This document shows positions 17,784 to 26,780 of a stretch of DNA of 64,000 bases, piece after piece. This DNA comes from Yoonia sp. GTDB lineage: Bacteria; Pseudomonadota; Alphaproteobacteria; Rhodobacterales; Rhodobacteraceae. The notes beneath the pieces are model-generated. The model searched no databases, was not told the origin of the DNA, and saw only the letters and a program-made list of their open reading frames with translations. The stretch covers positions 1 through 64,000 of the forward strand of contig NZ_JAGYJK010000018.1 of NCBI RefSeq assembly GCF_018402175.1. The letters run 5' to 3'. Both the position numbers and the translations under genes were made by a program. Position 1 is the stretch's first letter; each line of letters begins with the position of its first letter.

Positions 17784-19585
17784 CTCTGCTGCCCTTCATG
17801 CTTGCGGCCCTCGGCGTCGAATTCGACAATTCGTATGGCTTTAGGCTGCAGCCTGACCCCAATCTCGGCCACCGGCACCAACCGTTCTCGCAGTGTTTGC
17901 GAGGGAGCCGACGCGCTGTTCAACCTTTCTCGCAGCGCCTTAGGCACTTCGACCGTTACCCGCACACCGTCGCCCGCAAGGCTACGCACTTCCCTATCGT
18001 CCGCGCGCGGGCGAAGCCCATGGACTGCGGTCAAGCCACTGCCGTCAGTTTGGCCGAACATCGCATCCAGCACCTGTTTGGGTCTCAGGCCGCGCCCATC
18101 GAACGCATCAAACGGCCTGCCGTCGCGAAACACCACGACGCGCGAGGCAAAATCGATGAATTCTTCCAGCTCGGACGACATATAAACCACCGAGCGACCT
18201 TCCTCGGCGAAGCTACGCAGTTGTTTGTAAAGCTCGGTCTTGGCGCCCACGTCGATGCCGCGTGCAGGGTCGTTAAGCACGATCACATCCGGGCGCATCG
18301 CAAAACCGCGCCCGATCAGGACCTTCTGCTGGTTGCCACCCGACAGGCTGGTGATCCGATCCTCTTTCACACCGAACTTGATCATCAGGTTCTCGGCCTC
18401 GCGCTTGAATGTCGCGCCAAGGGTCGGCGTATCAATGATTGCCAGAATCCCAGCGCGCTTTTTCTCGCGGTAAAGTGGCATGACCATGTTTTCAAAGATC
18501 GAGAGAGAGGCGAAAATCCCTTCGCGTTTGCGATCACCCGAAACATAGGCAATCCGCCCGCGCACTGCCTCGCGCAAGGTGCGCACGAAGGACCATGTGC
18601 CATCACGGTCCGCCACCTGCACCATGCCTCGTTCCGCCGGGGCGACCCCGGCCAGCACGCGGACAAAGGCATCCTGCCCCTGCCCGTCGAGCCCCGCCAC
18701 GCCTACGATCTCGCCGCGCCGCAGGTCAAAATCGAAGGGTGTGGCCCCCGGCCAAAACACCAGGCCCCGCGCTTTCATCGCGCGGTCGGTCCCGCGCGGC
18801 TGTGGCGCGGCCAAGGTACCATGGCCCTGACCCCGATCCTCGCCCGTCATCAGCGCCAGTAGGTTGCGTTCGTTGATATCAGCCTTTTCAAGCACACCGA
18901 CATCACGCCCATCGCGTAGCACAGTGGCACGGTCGGAGATGCGGATCAGCTCGGCAATCCGGTGCGTCACGACCAGAACCGTTGTCCCGCCATCACGCAG
19001 CGCGCGCATCTTGGTGAATAGTCGTTCGGTGCTGTCATAATCCAGCGCCGCTGAACTTTCATCAAGGATCAGGATCTTCGGTTCCGCAACCAAAGCGCGG
19101 GCAATGGTAATCCATTGTTTTAGCCCCAGCGGCAGCGTGCCCACCAGAGCATGCGGGTCCACCGGCTCGCCCGCCAGTTCGGTCATCAACGCAGCAGCGC
19201 GTGCCACCCGGCGTTCGCCGGACAGAGTCTTGGTGAATAGCCTGTCCGCGCCCATGAATATGTTGTCAGCTACCGAGCTTTCGTCAGCCACCAGCACCTC
19301 TTGGTAAACCGTCGAAATGCCAAGGGCGCGGCTTTCAGCAGGAGTAGAGGGCGCCTCGCCTAGAATCGAAACCGACCCGGTATCTACAGGCAAGATGCCA
19401 GAAATCACTTTGGCCAAGGTGCTCTTGCCACAACCATTGCCGCCAACAATCGAATGAATCTCGCCCGCCCGCGCCGAAAACGATGCCCCGTCCAGCGCCC
19501 GGGTCGGACCGAAATACTTCTTGACGCTCCGCACCTGAACGGTCTCGCGGACGGCAGAGACGGGCGTTTCACGGGCGGTAGTCAT
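17780..19585 (-). CDS. Double-domain ABC importer ATPase (RbsA/XylG type)
   Basis: 601 residues with two nucleotide-binding domains. Domain 1 (about 15-250): Walker A GGNGCGKSTLAK, a degenerate signature LPLGLKQWITIARALV, Walker B ILILDESSAALD. Domain 2 (about 265-510): Walker A is degenerate (GLDGQGQDA), signature LSGGNQQKVLIGR is good, Walker B VIVLNDPARGIDVG. This asymmetry is normal for CUT2 importers. A C-terminal extension of about 90 residues (DREVRSLAGDGVRVTVEVPK onward) ends in IVEFDAEGRKHEGQQR; a similar IVEFDEKGHR begins the nearby lactonase. Cytoplasmic, energises the two permeases. Intact. Confidence 0.92.
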   Translation of the reverse strand: MTTARETPVSAVRETVQVRSVKKYFGPTRALDGASFSARAGEIHSIVGGNGCGKSTLAKVISGILPVDTGSVSILGEAPSTPAESRALGISTVYQEVLVADESSVADNIFMGADRLFTKTLSGERRVARAAALMTELAGEPVDPHALVGTLPLGLKQWITIARALVAEPKILILDESSAALDYDSTERLFTKMRALRDGGTTVLVVTHRIAELIRISDRATVLRDGRDVGVLEKADINERNLLALMTGEDRGQGHGTLAAPQPRGTDRAMKARGLVFWPGATPFDFDLRRGEIVGVAGLDGQGQDAFVRVLAGVAPAERGMVQVADRDGTWSFVRTLREAVRGRIAYVSGDRKREGIFASLSIFENMVMPLYREKKRAGILAIIDTPTLGATFKREAENLMIKFGVKEDRITSLSGGNQQKVLIGRGFAMRPDVIVLNDPARGIDVGAKTELYKQLRSFAEEGRSVVYMSSELEEFIDFASRVVVFRDGRPFDAFDGRGLRPKQVLDAMFGQTDGSGLTAVHGLRPRADDREVRSLAGDGVRVTVEVPKALRERLNSASAPSQTLRERLVPVAEIGVRLQPKAIRIVEFDAEGRKHEGQQR

Positions 19586-19648
19586 GTGCGTCCTGTCAGG
19601 ATAAAATGAGAGATGAGGGGGCCAGCATCTGGCCCCCCGCCGCGATTT

Positions 19649-20815
19649 TCAGGGCTTGTATGCCCGTGGATCAGCGGGATTCAGGAAGAAGTTGTCGAGA
19701 TAGGCCGGGTCAGCCCCCCAACGATCTGCTCCGACCTTCAGCCAGTCGGGGCTGTCAACGCTGCAATCCTCGTCCATCAAGGCCACGAGGTCTTCGTGCG
19801 TTAGCTTGACCGGGTCGACCAGAATCGACTGAATCTTTGGACCCTGCCCTTGCAGCGTACGCATCATCACGTTCCAGATCAGCTGGATTTCATCGGCCGG
19901 TGGCCAGACCTGATAAGCGTTGCGGATATAGTCCGGGTTGTTGCGCCAGTAGCACAGCGCGCCCAACTCGCCACCGATGGCAACTGGAATGTTGCCGCGA
20001 CCCGACTGCTGCACGGCGCGCAGCACGCCCATTTCGGCGGCTGACTGCACGACAATGGCATCAAGCTGACCGGGGTTGGTTGCAAGCCACTTCTGTACTT
20101 CGCCCTGCGCAACCTGATCGGTCCACATACCAGCGACGGTGCCTGCAACCTCAATTCCCGGTGCGGTCGCGAGACCAGCAAGAACACCACGGTGCTGGCT
20201 ATCAGAACCCGAGGTGCCCGGAATACCCTCTACCACCAGAACCCGACCCTGACCGCCAAGTTGTTCGGCCATGTCCTTGCCGATCTCGAAGCCACCAACC
20301 TGATAGTTGACCGAGCTGTTGATCGCATATTCCGATGTGAGGTATCCGGTCAGTGAAAACACCGGCACGCCTTTGTCGGCAGCATATTTCACAGTCGCGT
20401 TCAGCGCTGTCGGGTTCGAGCAGCATACGATGATCGCATCGACGCCCTGATCGACCAGCTGGCGCATCTGCTGGATCTGCTGGCTGTCGTTCAGGTTGGA
20501 CTGCGTGATCACCACTTCCGAAAGCAAACCTAAGCTTTGCCATTCCGGAATGATGGTGTTCTGCAACTCGTCCATAACGGCCGCGCGCCAAGTATTGCCG
20601 GCATAGGACGAGGCATAGCCGATCTTCCATGGCGGCGGGTTATTGGCGACAAAGTCGCGCCACGCGCTGGGGCCGATGGGCTGCATCGGGTCCAGCATTT
20701 CGGCATTGTACAGTCGATCGGCCACTGCCGGGTCGATCTCGTCAATTCCTTCGGCAAAGCCTGCCGTTGCGACCACGGCAATCAGTGCCGAGGTCATAGT
20801 CAGTGATCGAAACAT
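19649..20815 (-). CDS. Periplasmic sugar-type binding protein of the ABC importer
   Basis: 389 residues, Peripla_BP_4 (RbsB-like) fold. I chose ATG 20815 because a strong GGGAGGAG lies 7 bases before it and a signal peptide follows (MFRSLTMTSALIAVVATAGF, cleavage near AFA-EG); the frame stays open upstream to 20896. Typical parts are VITQSNLNDSQQIQQMRQLV, DAIIVCCSNPTALNATVKYA, GRVLVVEGIPGTSGSD and a long C-terminal lobe with AIGGELGALCYWRNN. It is the first gene of the importer set, separated by 63 bp from the ATPase. The ligand is not known; by context it may be a lactone, hydroxy acid or sugar derivative. Confidence 0.88.
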   Translation of the reverse strand: MFRSLTMTSALIAVVATAGFAEGIDEIDPAVADRLYNAEMLDPMQPIGPSAWRDFVANNPPPWKIGYASSYAGNTWRAAVMDELQNTIIPEWQSLGLLSEVVITQSNLNDSQQIQQMRQLVDQGVDAIIVCCSNPTALNATVKYAADKGVPVFSLTGYLTSEYAINSSVNYQVGGFEIGKDMAEQLGGQGRVLVVEGIPGTSGSDSQHRGVLAGLATAPGIEVAGTVAGMWTDQVAQGEVQKWLATNPGQLDAIVVQSAAEMGVLRAVQQSGRGNIPVAIGGELGALCYWRNNPDYIRNAYQVWPPADEIQLIWNVMMRTLQGQGPKIQSILVDPVKLTHEDLVALMDEDCSVDSPDWLKVGADRWGADPAYLDNFFLNPADPRAYKP

Positions 20816-20840
20816 GTAATTCTCCTCCCAGAGTTGATGT

Positions 20841-21774
20841 TCAGTCGTAAAAGTCGATCGGGGCCTTTCGAAACGTTGCCCATGCGTCGGGATCATGGCC
20901 TGTGACCACCATTGCCCCCGTGTCTTTGGCTATTGCGCGCAGCTTGGCGACCGAGATCCGCCGCTTGCCCCGACGAGACGACCAGCCCCGGCAAGGCCTT
21001 GTTTTCCCAGTGATCCATCGTATAGGCTGCATCGATTGTCAGCAGGATGGGTCCGCTTTTCGGCAAGCTGACCAGAAACGACATATGGCCGGGCGAGTGG
21101 CCAGGCGTGAAAATCATGCGCAGCACACCATCGCCGAAAAGGTCGTAGTTGTCGGTGTAATCGCCACCTAGAAACATCCAGTTGACCCCCGGCCGTTCGA
21201 AATCGGAACGAATATAAGCCCCAGCAGAAAACCAATGCGGCTTTTGCGCGTATTCATATTCGGCCCGCTGCACGATCGTCGTCGCTTTTGGAAAGCGGCC
21301 GATGGCGCCGGTGTGGTCAAGATGCAGATGGCTCTGCACCAAGTAGCGTACATCGCCGGGGGCCACGTCCACCATCTTCAGTTGATCGACGACATTCTCG
21401 GACACCTGCATGATCGGGTCGTAGGCGTCGACCACGTTCCCCCAATGGCCGCGTTTGTCGATAGCCGCCTCGATGGCATTGCCGCCGTCGATCACGACAT
21501 TGCCCTGCGGATGCTTGAGAAGGAACCACGGCACGGGAATCTCGAACGCTTCCTCACCCTGGTTCATCTTGATGTATTTGGTTTTGGTGCGCAGTGTTCC
21601 GGTCTGGAACATATGCAACTCGATGCCCGAGGATTTTCGACGCTCGCGCGGCGCCTCGACTGCGGGGCGTGACAAAACCGGGCGGGGCGCAAGCGATGAT
21701 ACGCCTGCAGACGACGTCGCCGTGGCTTCGCGTTCAACCCGGTGGCCTTTTTCGTCGAACTCCACTATCTTCAT
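20841..21774 (-). pseudogene. AttM/BlcC-like metallo-beta-lactamase-fold lactonase, one frameshift
   Basis: A lactonase-type hydrolase of about 311 residues. The zinc motif HxHxDH is present as SHLHLDHTG (H149, H151, D153, H154), with further ligands in TPGHSPGHMS and IDAAYT. The phrases LHMFQTGTLRTK and EIPVPWFLLKHPQGNVVIDG are typical of AttM/AiiB proteins that open gamma-butyrolactone and acyl-homoserine lactones. The open frame ends at 20893, but after NKALPGLVVS (near 20975) the expected tail lies in another frame: SVAKLRAIAKDTGAMVVTGH, DPDAW and KAPIDFYD, stopping at 20841. The last zinc ligand (His of TGHDPDAW) is thus out of frame. It also has a 50-residue N-terminal extension. Confidence 0.82.
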
Positions 21775-21793
21775 GGCAGCAAGTCCCCGTTGT

Positions 21794-22644
21794 TCAGGTA
21801 CGCTCTTCGATCAGGCGCAGGGCTTCTTTGAGATACACAGCGAACAGCGGGTAGTTTTCCGACATCGGAAAGTGCCCGATATCCTCCATCTCGATATAGA
21901 TGCCGCCCGGAATCTGCCGCGCTGTGGCTTCGGTCGCTTCAGGTGGCGTCAGGAAATCATAGGTGCCCGTCATCATGACCACTGGGCACTTCTTGGTATC
22001 GATATTGCCAAGTTTGCCGCGCAGGTCATGGTCGACCGAGTAGAAATAGAGGTCGCCTCTGAATACTTCGGACCCCTGCGTGTAATAGTGCCAGGTCAAC
22101 CAGCGGTCCATGTCGGGCGATTGCGGGGCCATCAGATCCCAGACGCCAGACCCGCAGACCTGTGCTGCGTTGGCATGCGGATGCCGCCACCAGTCCAGAA
22201 AAAAGCCGGGCGAGTTTTCGGCGGCCTCGACAGGGATCACCGCCTTGAACCGGTCTGGATGGTAAAGCGCCAGTTGCAGCGCCACGTTCCCACCAAAGGA
22301 CGACCCCATAAAGATCGGCTGCTTCAGTTCCAGTGCATCGCACAGCGTCACGATGAATTTCATGTAGTGGTCGGCAGTCAAAAGATATTCTTCTTTCCAC
22401 CATTCCTTGTTCAACGGCGGGTCGGATTTCCGTGCCTTGCAAGGTCATAGGCGATCACATCATAGGTCTTGCAGATCTCTTCGTCTTCCAGAAGCCCGCG
22501 CCATTGGTGGTTGTGGCACCCTGCGGTGTGCTGACAGACCAGTGGCTGTCCGCCATGCCCGTTGCGCAGATAGAAGACCTTATATTCACAGCCATCTACC
22601 TCGATAGTGACGTAGCGGCCGATGACAGGAGAATGCTTGGCCAT
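21794..22644 (-). pseudogene. Alpha/beta-hydrolase, one-base deletion
   Basis: An alpha/beta-fold hydrolase of about 283 residues. It starts at ATG 22644 (MAKHSPVIGRYVTIEVDGCE) with AAAGGGA upstream. At about 22430 the frame breaks within the conserved RHGKSDPP region; adding one base restores NKEWWKEEYLLTADHYMKF. The nucleophile elbow is GSSFGGN, the acid is in TGTYDFLTPP and the His in DIGHFPMSENYP. The catalytic set lies in the second frame, which has its own ATG (22414) but lacks the first strands and the oxyanion region. Probably an esterase or lactonase; it stands between the SCP2-like gene and the lactonase in the same train. Confidence 0.78.
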
Positions 22645-22672
22645 ATGGCGATCCCTTTGGATGGAAAATGCG

Positions 22673-23062
22673 TCAGACAGGAACACCGACCTTGCGCAAA
22701 AGCTCAAACTGGACGGTAAAATTGCGAAGATTTTGCATGAGGACCAGAATATTGCCCTCCAGCTTCAGATCGCGGCGGAAACTGGCGGCCCAGATACCGT
22801 GGTACATCGGTGCAGGGATCGGCCGCGCAAACTCTCGCCACGTCGCCGGGCTTGCGCGCAACACAAAGTCATAGGCGTCCAGCGGCTGCGGATCTGTGTT
22901 GATCCGATAAACTTTTCCATCGACCATCTCAATGATGACCTTCTGGTTGCCCATATCCCACATGTAAGTGCAGGTGTAGTAGCGAGCCATTGCTCCAATC
23001 GTCTGGTCCCGATCAGACGCTTCGCCAAACCGGATTGCCCAGTCGCGCACATTCATCACCAC
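22673..23062 (-). CDS. SCP2-like small protein
   Basis: 129 residues. The pattern DGKVYRINTDPQPLDAYDFV, LRASPATWREFARPIPAP and FRRDLKLEGNILVLMQNL fits the sterol-carrier-protein-2 fold, in which a beta-sheet and helices wrap a lipid or hydrophobic ligand; the assignment rests on pattern only. GTG 23062 is placed 7 bases after GGGAGG; an in-frame ATG lies two codons inside. It is the first gene of the minus-strand train, divergent from the IclR gene. It may bind the hydrophobic substrate handled by the hydrolases that follow. Confidence 0.6.
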   Translation of the reverse strand: MVMNVRDWAIRFGEASDRDQTIGAMARYYTCTYMWDMGNQKVIIEMVDGKVYRINTDPQPLDAYDFVLRASPATWREFARPIPAPMYHGIWAASFRRDLKLEGNILVLMQNLRNFTVQFELLRKVGVPV

Positions 23063-23251
23063 GCTCTACCTCCCGTGCCGCCTGCGCAACTGAGCTGGGC
23101 ATCCAAGCACTCCTTGCTCAAGACACTCATTCGCTTGGCCGATCAGTGTTCAGCTTATCGGAACATATTTCTATAGACCAAACGCTAGTCTTCAGGCTAA
23201 ATAGCTGTCAAGGAGAATTTACAGCACCTCACAGATAGTTCGGATGCCGGT
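23063..23251. promoter_or_regulatory. Divergent promoter region between the train and the IclR gene
   Basis: 189 bp separate the divergent starts, AT-richer than the flanks (especially 23150-23215). IclR regulators commonly bind such spacers. I could not single out a convincing operator palindrome; TATAGA on either strand near 23170 could be a -10 element. Inference from layout. Confidence 0.4.
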
Positions 23252-24043
23252 ATGAACGACGATGATGTTAAGACCAACCTGACCCCGCGCTGGAACGCGG
23301 TGCTAGAATTCTAGACCTGGTGGCGCGTTCAAAGAATTACCCCAGCTTGTCGGATGTGTCACGCGAGTTGGGCATCGCCCGCAGCACTGTGCACGCTCTT
23401 TGTCAGACGCTGGTCAAGCTCGAGTTATTGATCCGGCGCGGTGATCAGACTTTCCAACTCGGCCCTCATGTGATGCGCTGGTCGAACGCCTTCATGGAGA
23501 ACTCCGACGTTGCAACGGAATTCGCGACGATCTGGGATCAAGAAACAGAACTGCCCGGGGCAACGATTACGCTGTCAGTCTTAGATGAAACTGAAGTCGT
23601 CTACATCGCGGCAAGGAACTCTGCCGTGAGTCACTCGCTGATCGAGTTTCGCGCAGGCATGCGCTTGCCCGCGGCCTTCACGGCGACTGGCAAGGCATTT
23701 TTAAGCCACATGACTGATTTCGAGGTCCGAAAGCTCTATGAGCAAGGACTGCCAGCGGGTCGGACAGTGCATTCCATGCAGGGAATTGATCAGCTGTTGG
23801 ACGAACTGCGCGATATCCGCGGCTGCGGATACAGCTGCGATGACCAGCAGGTTGCCGAGGGTATCATCTGTTTTGGCGCATCGGTGCTCGACAGCCGCAA
23901 CCGTCCGATCGCAGGGGTTGCCGTTAGCCTTCTGGCAGACGAATCTGCTAACCGAGGAGCGAGACCGGGTGATTGGAAACGTCCTACGAATCGCTGCTCG
24001 CCTGTCTCATCGGATGGGCGCTGATCTGTCGGGTACGTCCTGA
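23252..24043 (+). pseudogene. IclR-family regulator, frameshifted at both ends
   Basis: An IclR-type repressor/activator of about 263 residues if repaired. ATG 23252 begins MNDDDVKTNLT, then one frame change near 23285 leads to PALERGARILDLVARSKNYP and the winged HTH (SLSDVSRELGIARSTVHALC). The ligand domain follows (TEFATIWDQETELPGATITL, FTATGKAFLSH, GYSCDDQQVAEGIICFGASV). Near 23950 another shift separates SLLADES from EERDRVIGNVLRIAARLSHR, ending at TGA 24041-24043. The middle frame alone could start at GTG 23320 but would lack the start of the HTH. BlcR/AttJ, which represses lactone catabolism in Agrobacterium, is of this family. Confidence 0.8.
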
Positions 24044-24220
24044 GTTGCGCGCGTCAGTGGGATTATTTGCAGGTAATCGTCCTTCACGGGACCTGGATCT
24101 CCCTGAAGTGTTGTGGACCTTTCGGTACAGTCGGTGTGTTATTTGATCAAATCATTATCTTCGACGGCCGGAAAGCTTGCTGTGGATCATGAAACAAATC
24201 GCCACTGAGCGCGACAGAGT

Positions 24221-24559
24221 ATGCTAACATGCAAAGATATCAGTAGGCGGGAAGCGCGACTTGTGTACGAACCCTTCACCACCAGTTTCGGAGCTGTAGC
24301 GGCGCGCTGTCAGGCCAAGAGCAAGCGCAGCGGTGCGCAGTGCTGCAAGCCTGCGATGCGCGGCAAGGCCGTGTGCAGGACGCATGGTGGGGCGTCCACG
24401 GGTGCACGAACTCAACAAGGCCGAGAGCGTTGCGCGCAGGCCAAGACCATACATGGCCGGGAAACACGTGAGATCAGACGCAAACGGGCAGAGAAGCTCA
24501 GGGAGCTGCGTGAGCTCGAGGGGGCCATGCTGGCCCTTGGTATGATTAAAACACCCTGA
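24221..24559 (+). CDS. HGGxSTG-domain protein, phage type
   Basis: 112 residues, basic. Residues 30-65 show AARCQAKSKRSGAQCCKPAM and the marker CRTHGGASTGARTQQGRER, then a Lys/Arg/Glu-rich helix (TREIRRKRAEKLRELRELEG). This short domain is common in prophages and genomic islands; its Cys/His pattern suggests a small zinc- or DNA-binding unit. It stands alone, about 230 bp from the 3' end of tRNA-Ser, which fits an island end. The 24044-24220 gap before it holds nothing I can identify. Confidence 0.75.
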   Translation: MLTCKDISRREARLVYEPFTTSFGAVAARCQAKSKRSGAQCCKPAMRGKAVCRTHGGASTGARTQQGRERCAQAKTIHGRETREIRRKRAEKLRELRELEGAMLALGMIKTP

Positions 24560-24784
24560 CCAGTTCCATATGCAGCAGAACGCCTCACCGTTCGTGTGGA
24601 ATCATTTGTATAGGTGAGAAGGGGTGTCGTGTTGCGTTAGGGGGGTACCCCTTGGGTGGGGTCTGGCCAGAGCCGATATTTTTGTGATGGGGTGGGGCGC
24701 TGACGCAAGCGCTCAAGCTATTGGGGAGCTGTTATGGTAACAGGAGCGCTATAGACAAAATTATCCAATGTTATCAGAGGCATT
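24560..24784. other. Gap between phage-type gene and tRNA-Ser
   Basis: 225 bp with a G-rich stretch (24625-24700, with a small GGGGTACCCC inverted repeat) and an AT-richer end next to the tRNA 3' end. This is where an attachment site would lie if the left region is an integrated island. I see no gene. Confidence 0.4.
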
Positions 24785-24874
24785 TGGCGGACAGACAGGG
24801 ATTCGAACCCTGGAGACGGTCTCCCGCCTACACACTTTCCAGGCGTGCGCCTTCGACCACTCGGCCACCTGTCC
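24785..24874 (-). tRNA. tRNA-Ser(GGA)
   Basis: A 90-nt class II tRNA with encoded CCA (TGG on the plus strand at 24785-24787). Acceptor stem GGACAGG/CTGTCC, D-arm with GCCGAGTGGTCGAAGGC, anticodon loop CTGGAAA with anticodon GGA, a long variable arm (GGCGGGAGACCGTCTCC) and T-arm AGGGTTCGAATCCCT. Reads UCC/UCU serine codons. Its 3' end faces the accessory region to the left. Confidence 0.97.
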
Positions 24875-25000
24875 GTTGCGCGGGTTTAGCCGCAAGTTGA
24901 CAGACTTTGCAAGACCTTCCGAACGATTTGTTCTGCCTGTTTGCCCCTGTCATCCAGGCCCGCTATATTGATCCCAACCAAGCGGAGCCATTGCCCCACG

Positions 25001-26143
25001 ATGCTGCACGACCCACCGAAGCCGACCAGTCCGGAAAAGCGTATCGATGCGGCCCGGCTGCAGACCGGCGCGCTGATCATCATTGCCTTTGCAGTGGTCT
25101 TGTTCCTGCTGGTGCAAGCGCGGTTCATCCTGATTTCATTGGCGACCGCGATCATTCTGTTCAGCCTGACCAGCGATGTGATCAATTTTATCGCCCGCCA
25201 GCGGATCGGGCCTTTGCGGATACCGAATGCCATCGCCAGCATCGCGGCCATGGTGTTGATCGCGACCGCCTTGCTGATCCTGACGTCGGTGCTGCTGGCG
25301 CAGATCAACACAGTTCTGGTGACCACGCTGGCCTATACCGAACGCGCGCCATCGGCGATTGCGTCGATGTTTGCCTGGTTAGGCGAGGATAGCCAGGCCG
25401 CCATTTTCAATGCGGTCCGGTCGGTCGATGCGTCCAGCTATCTGCGCAGCGCGGCAGGGCAGGCCAGCGGCATCACCCAGGCCACGGTTCTGATCATCCT
25501 GTTTGTCGGTTTTTTATTCGCCGAACGGATCTGGTTTGATACCAAGCTCGAAAGCCTGATCGGCGACAAGGCGCAGGCCCTGCGCGTGCGCAAGATCATC
25601 CAGTCGATCATCCACCGCGTGAACTATTACCTTTTGGTCAAGACCGTGATCAGCGGCATCACCGGTGCGATGGTCTATGCGCTGGCGCTGGCTTTCCAGC
25701 TGGAACTGGCCACCGCGCTGGGGATCATCACATTCGTTTTGAACTTCATCCCCAATATCGGGTCGATCATCGCAACCGGGCTGATCGCGCTGGTCGCGCA
25801 TGTCCAATTCGGCGAGCCGAATACGACCCTTGTGATATTCGCGATCGCAACCTGTATCCAGTTTCTGAACGGCAATGTCATCGACCCGATGCTGATGGGC
25901 CGCGCGCTGCGGCTGTCGTCATTCGGCATCATCCTGTCGCTGGCATTCTGGGGGGCTGTTTGGGGCGTGCCGGGGATGTTCCTGTCAGTGCCGATCATGG
26001 TGATGTTGCTGGTGGTGTGCAGCCATGTGCCCCAGCTGCGCCCCTTTGCAATCCTGTTGTCGCGCGAAGGATTTCCCGAGACCGAACAGATGCTGAATGA
26101 AACCGCCAAGCGTGACGTTTTCCAAAAGCCGCCGACACCCTGA
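25001..26143 (+). CDS. AI-2E family (PerM-like) transporter
   Basis: 380 residues from ATG 25001 (the frame is open upstream to 24941, but that part is not hydrophobic or conserved-looking). About eight membrane helices, with the family signature in the C-terminal half: TFVLNFIPNIGSIIATGLIA, QFLNGNVIDPMLMGRALRLS and FWGAVWGVPGMFLSVPIMVM. The family includes exporters of autoinducer-2 and Na+/H+ antiporters; function in this organism is unknown. First plus-strand gene after the tRNA and intact. Confidence 0.88.
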   Translation: MLHDPPKPTSPEKRIDAARLQTGALIIIAFAVVLFLLVQARFILISLATAIILFSLTSDVINFIARQRIGPLRIPNAIASIAAMVLIATALLILTSVLLAQINTVLVTTLAYTERAPSAIASMFAWLGEDSQAAIFNAVRSVDASSYLRSAAGQASGITQATVLIILFVGFLFAERIWFDTKLESLIGDKAQALRVRKIIQSIIHRVNYYLLVKTVISGITGAMVYALALAFQLELATALGIITFVLNFIPNIGSIIATGLIALVAHVQFGEPNTTLVIFAIATCIQFLNGNVIDPMLMGRALRLSSFGIILSLAFWGAVWGVPGMFLSVPIMVMLLVVCSHVPQLRPFAILLSREGFPETEQMLNETAKRDVFQKPPTP

Positions 26144-26150
26144 AGCGTCT

Positions 26151-26777
26151 TTACGGCGTAGCCTTCCCCGTCACCGGCTGGCTGGCATAATAGATGACAT
26201 CCTCGGTGAAATATTGATAGCTGTCGGCGTTTTCAATCGCGCGGGCGGGGTCAGTCTGGGCCATACGCGCGCAATCACGGCGGGCATAGCAATGATCCTT
26301 GGTCCCGCCCGCACTGCGGAAATGCGACAATTCATGGATCAAGGTGCCTTCGCGGGTGCCATTGTCGCTGGCGCGCGTGCCGGGCTGCAGGGCGGCAAGC
26401 GGTGGCATGTCAAAAAACGCCGGACAGAGATAGATTTGATAGGGTTCATGTGCATAGACCCAGGCATATTCGTCCACGCCACACCCTTGGTCGCGCAGGC
26501 TGTCACATTGCAGGCTGACGCCGCCCGTGCGGATCGCACGCACCACCGCTTTGAGCGTGGCGCGCACCGTTTCGGCCTTACGGTCGGAATAGGTGCCGAA
26601 CCAGCGCGCATATTCGGGCGTGTCGTCAACGGCAGCCGCGGCCGTGATTGTCAGGGATTTGGCCTGGTCCAATGCGGCGCGCACAATGGCACCCTGCGCG
26701 GGGCTACAGTATAGCACTGTTTGCGCCATCGCGGTTTGCGCGCCCAGCAGACATAAAACAACCAATATCACACGCAT
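26151..26777 (-). CDS. Secreted aspzincin (M35-type) metallopeptidase
   Basis: 208 residues with a signal peptide (MRVILVVLCLLGAQTAMA). The zinc site HExxH is seen in GTLIHELSHF, followed by the aspzincin motif GTKDHCY, where the Asp is the third zinc ligand. Four or more cysteines (LYCS, LQCDSL, GCGV, YLCP) suggest disulfide bonds in the periplasm. Length and layout match bacterial lysine-specific endopeptidase homologues. Convergent with the AI-2E transporter gene, 7 bp apart, and upstream gene AlaX lies 3 bp away on the same strand. Confidence 0.83.
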   Translation of the reverse strand: MRVILVVLCLLGAQTAMAQTVLYCSPAQGAIVRAALDQAKSLTITAAAAVDDTPEYARWFGTYSDRKAETVRATLKAVVRAIRTGGVSLQCDSLRDQGCGVDEYAWVYAHEPYQIYLCPAFFDMPPLAALQPGTRASDNGTREGTLIHELSHFRSAGGTKDHCYARRDCARMAQTDPARAIENADSYQYFTEDVIYYASQPVTGKATP

Positions 26778-26780
26778 GGC

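Noticed and set aside
17648..18862. A 404-residue open frame antisense to the ABC ATPase gene
   Set aside because: Composition (His, Arg and Pro rich) is that of a shadow frame in GC-rich DNA; the opposite strand has full ABC motifs.
24886..25326. Minus-strand frame at the start of the AI-2E transporter gene
   Set aside because: Antisense to the conserved transporter; no ribosome site or motif.
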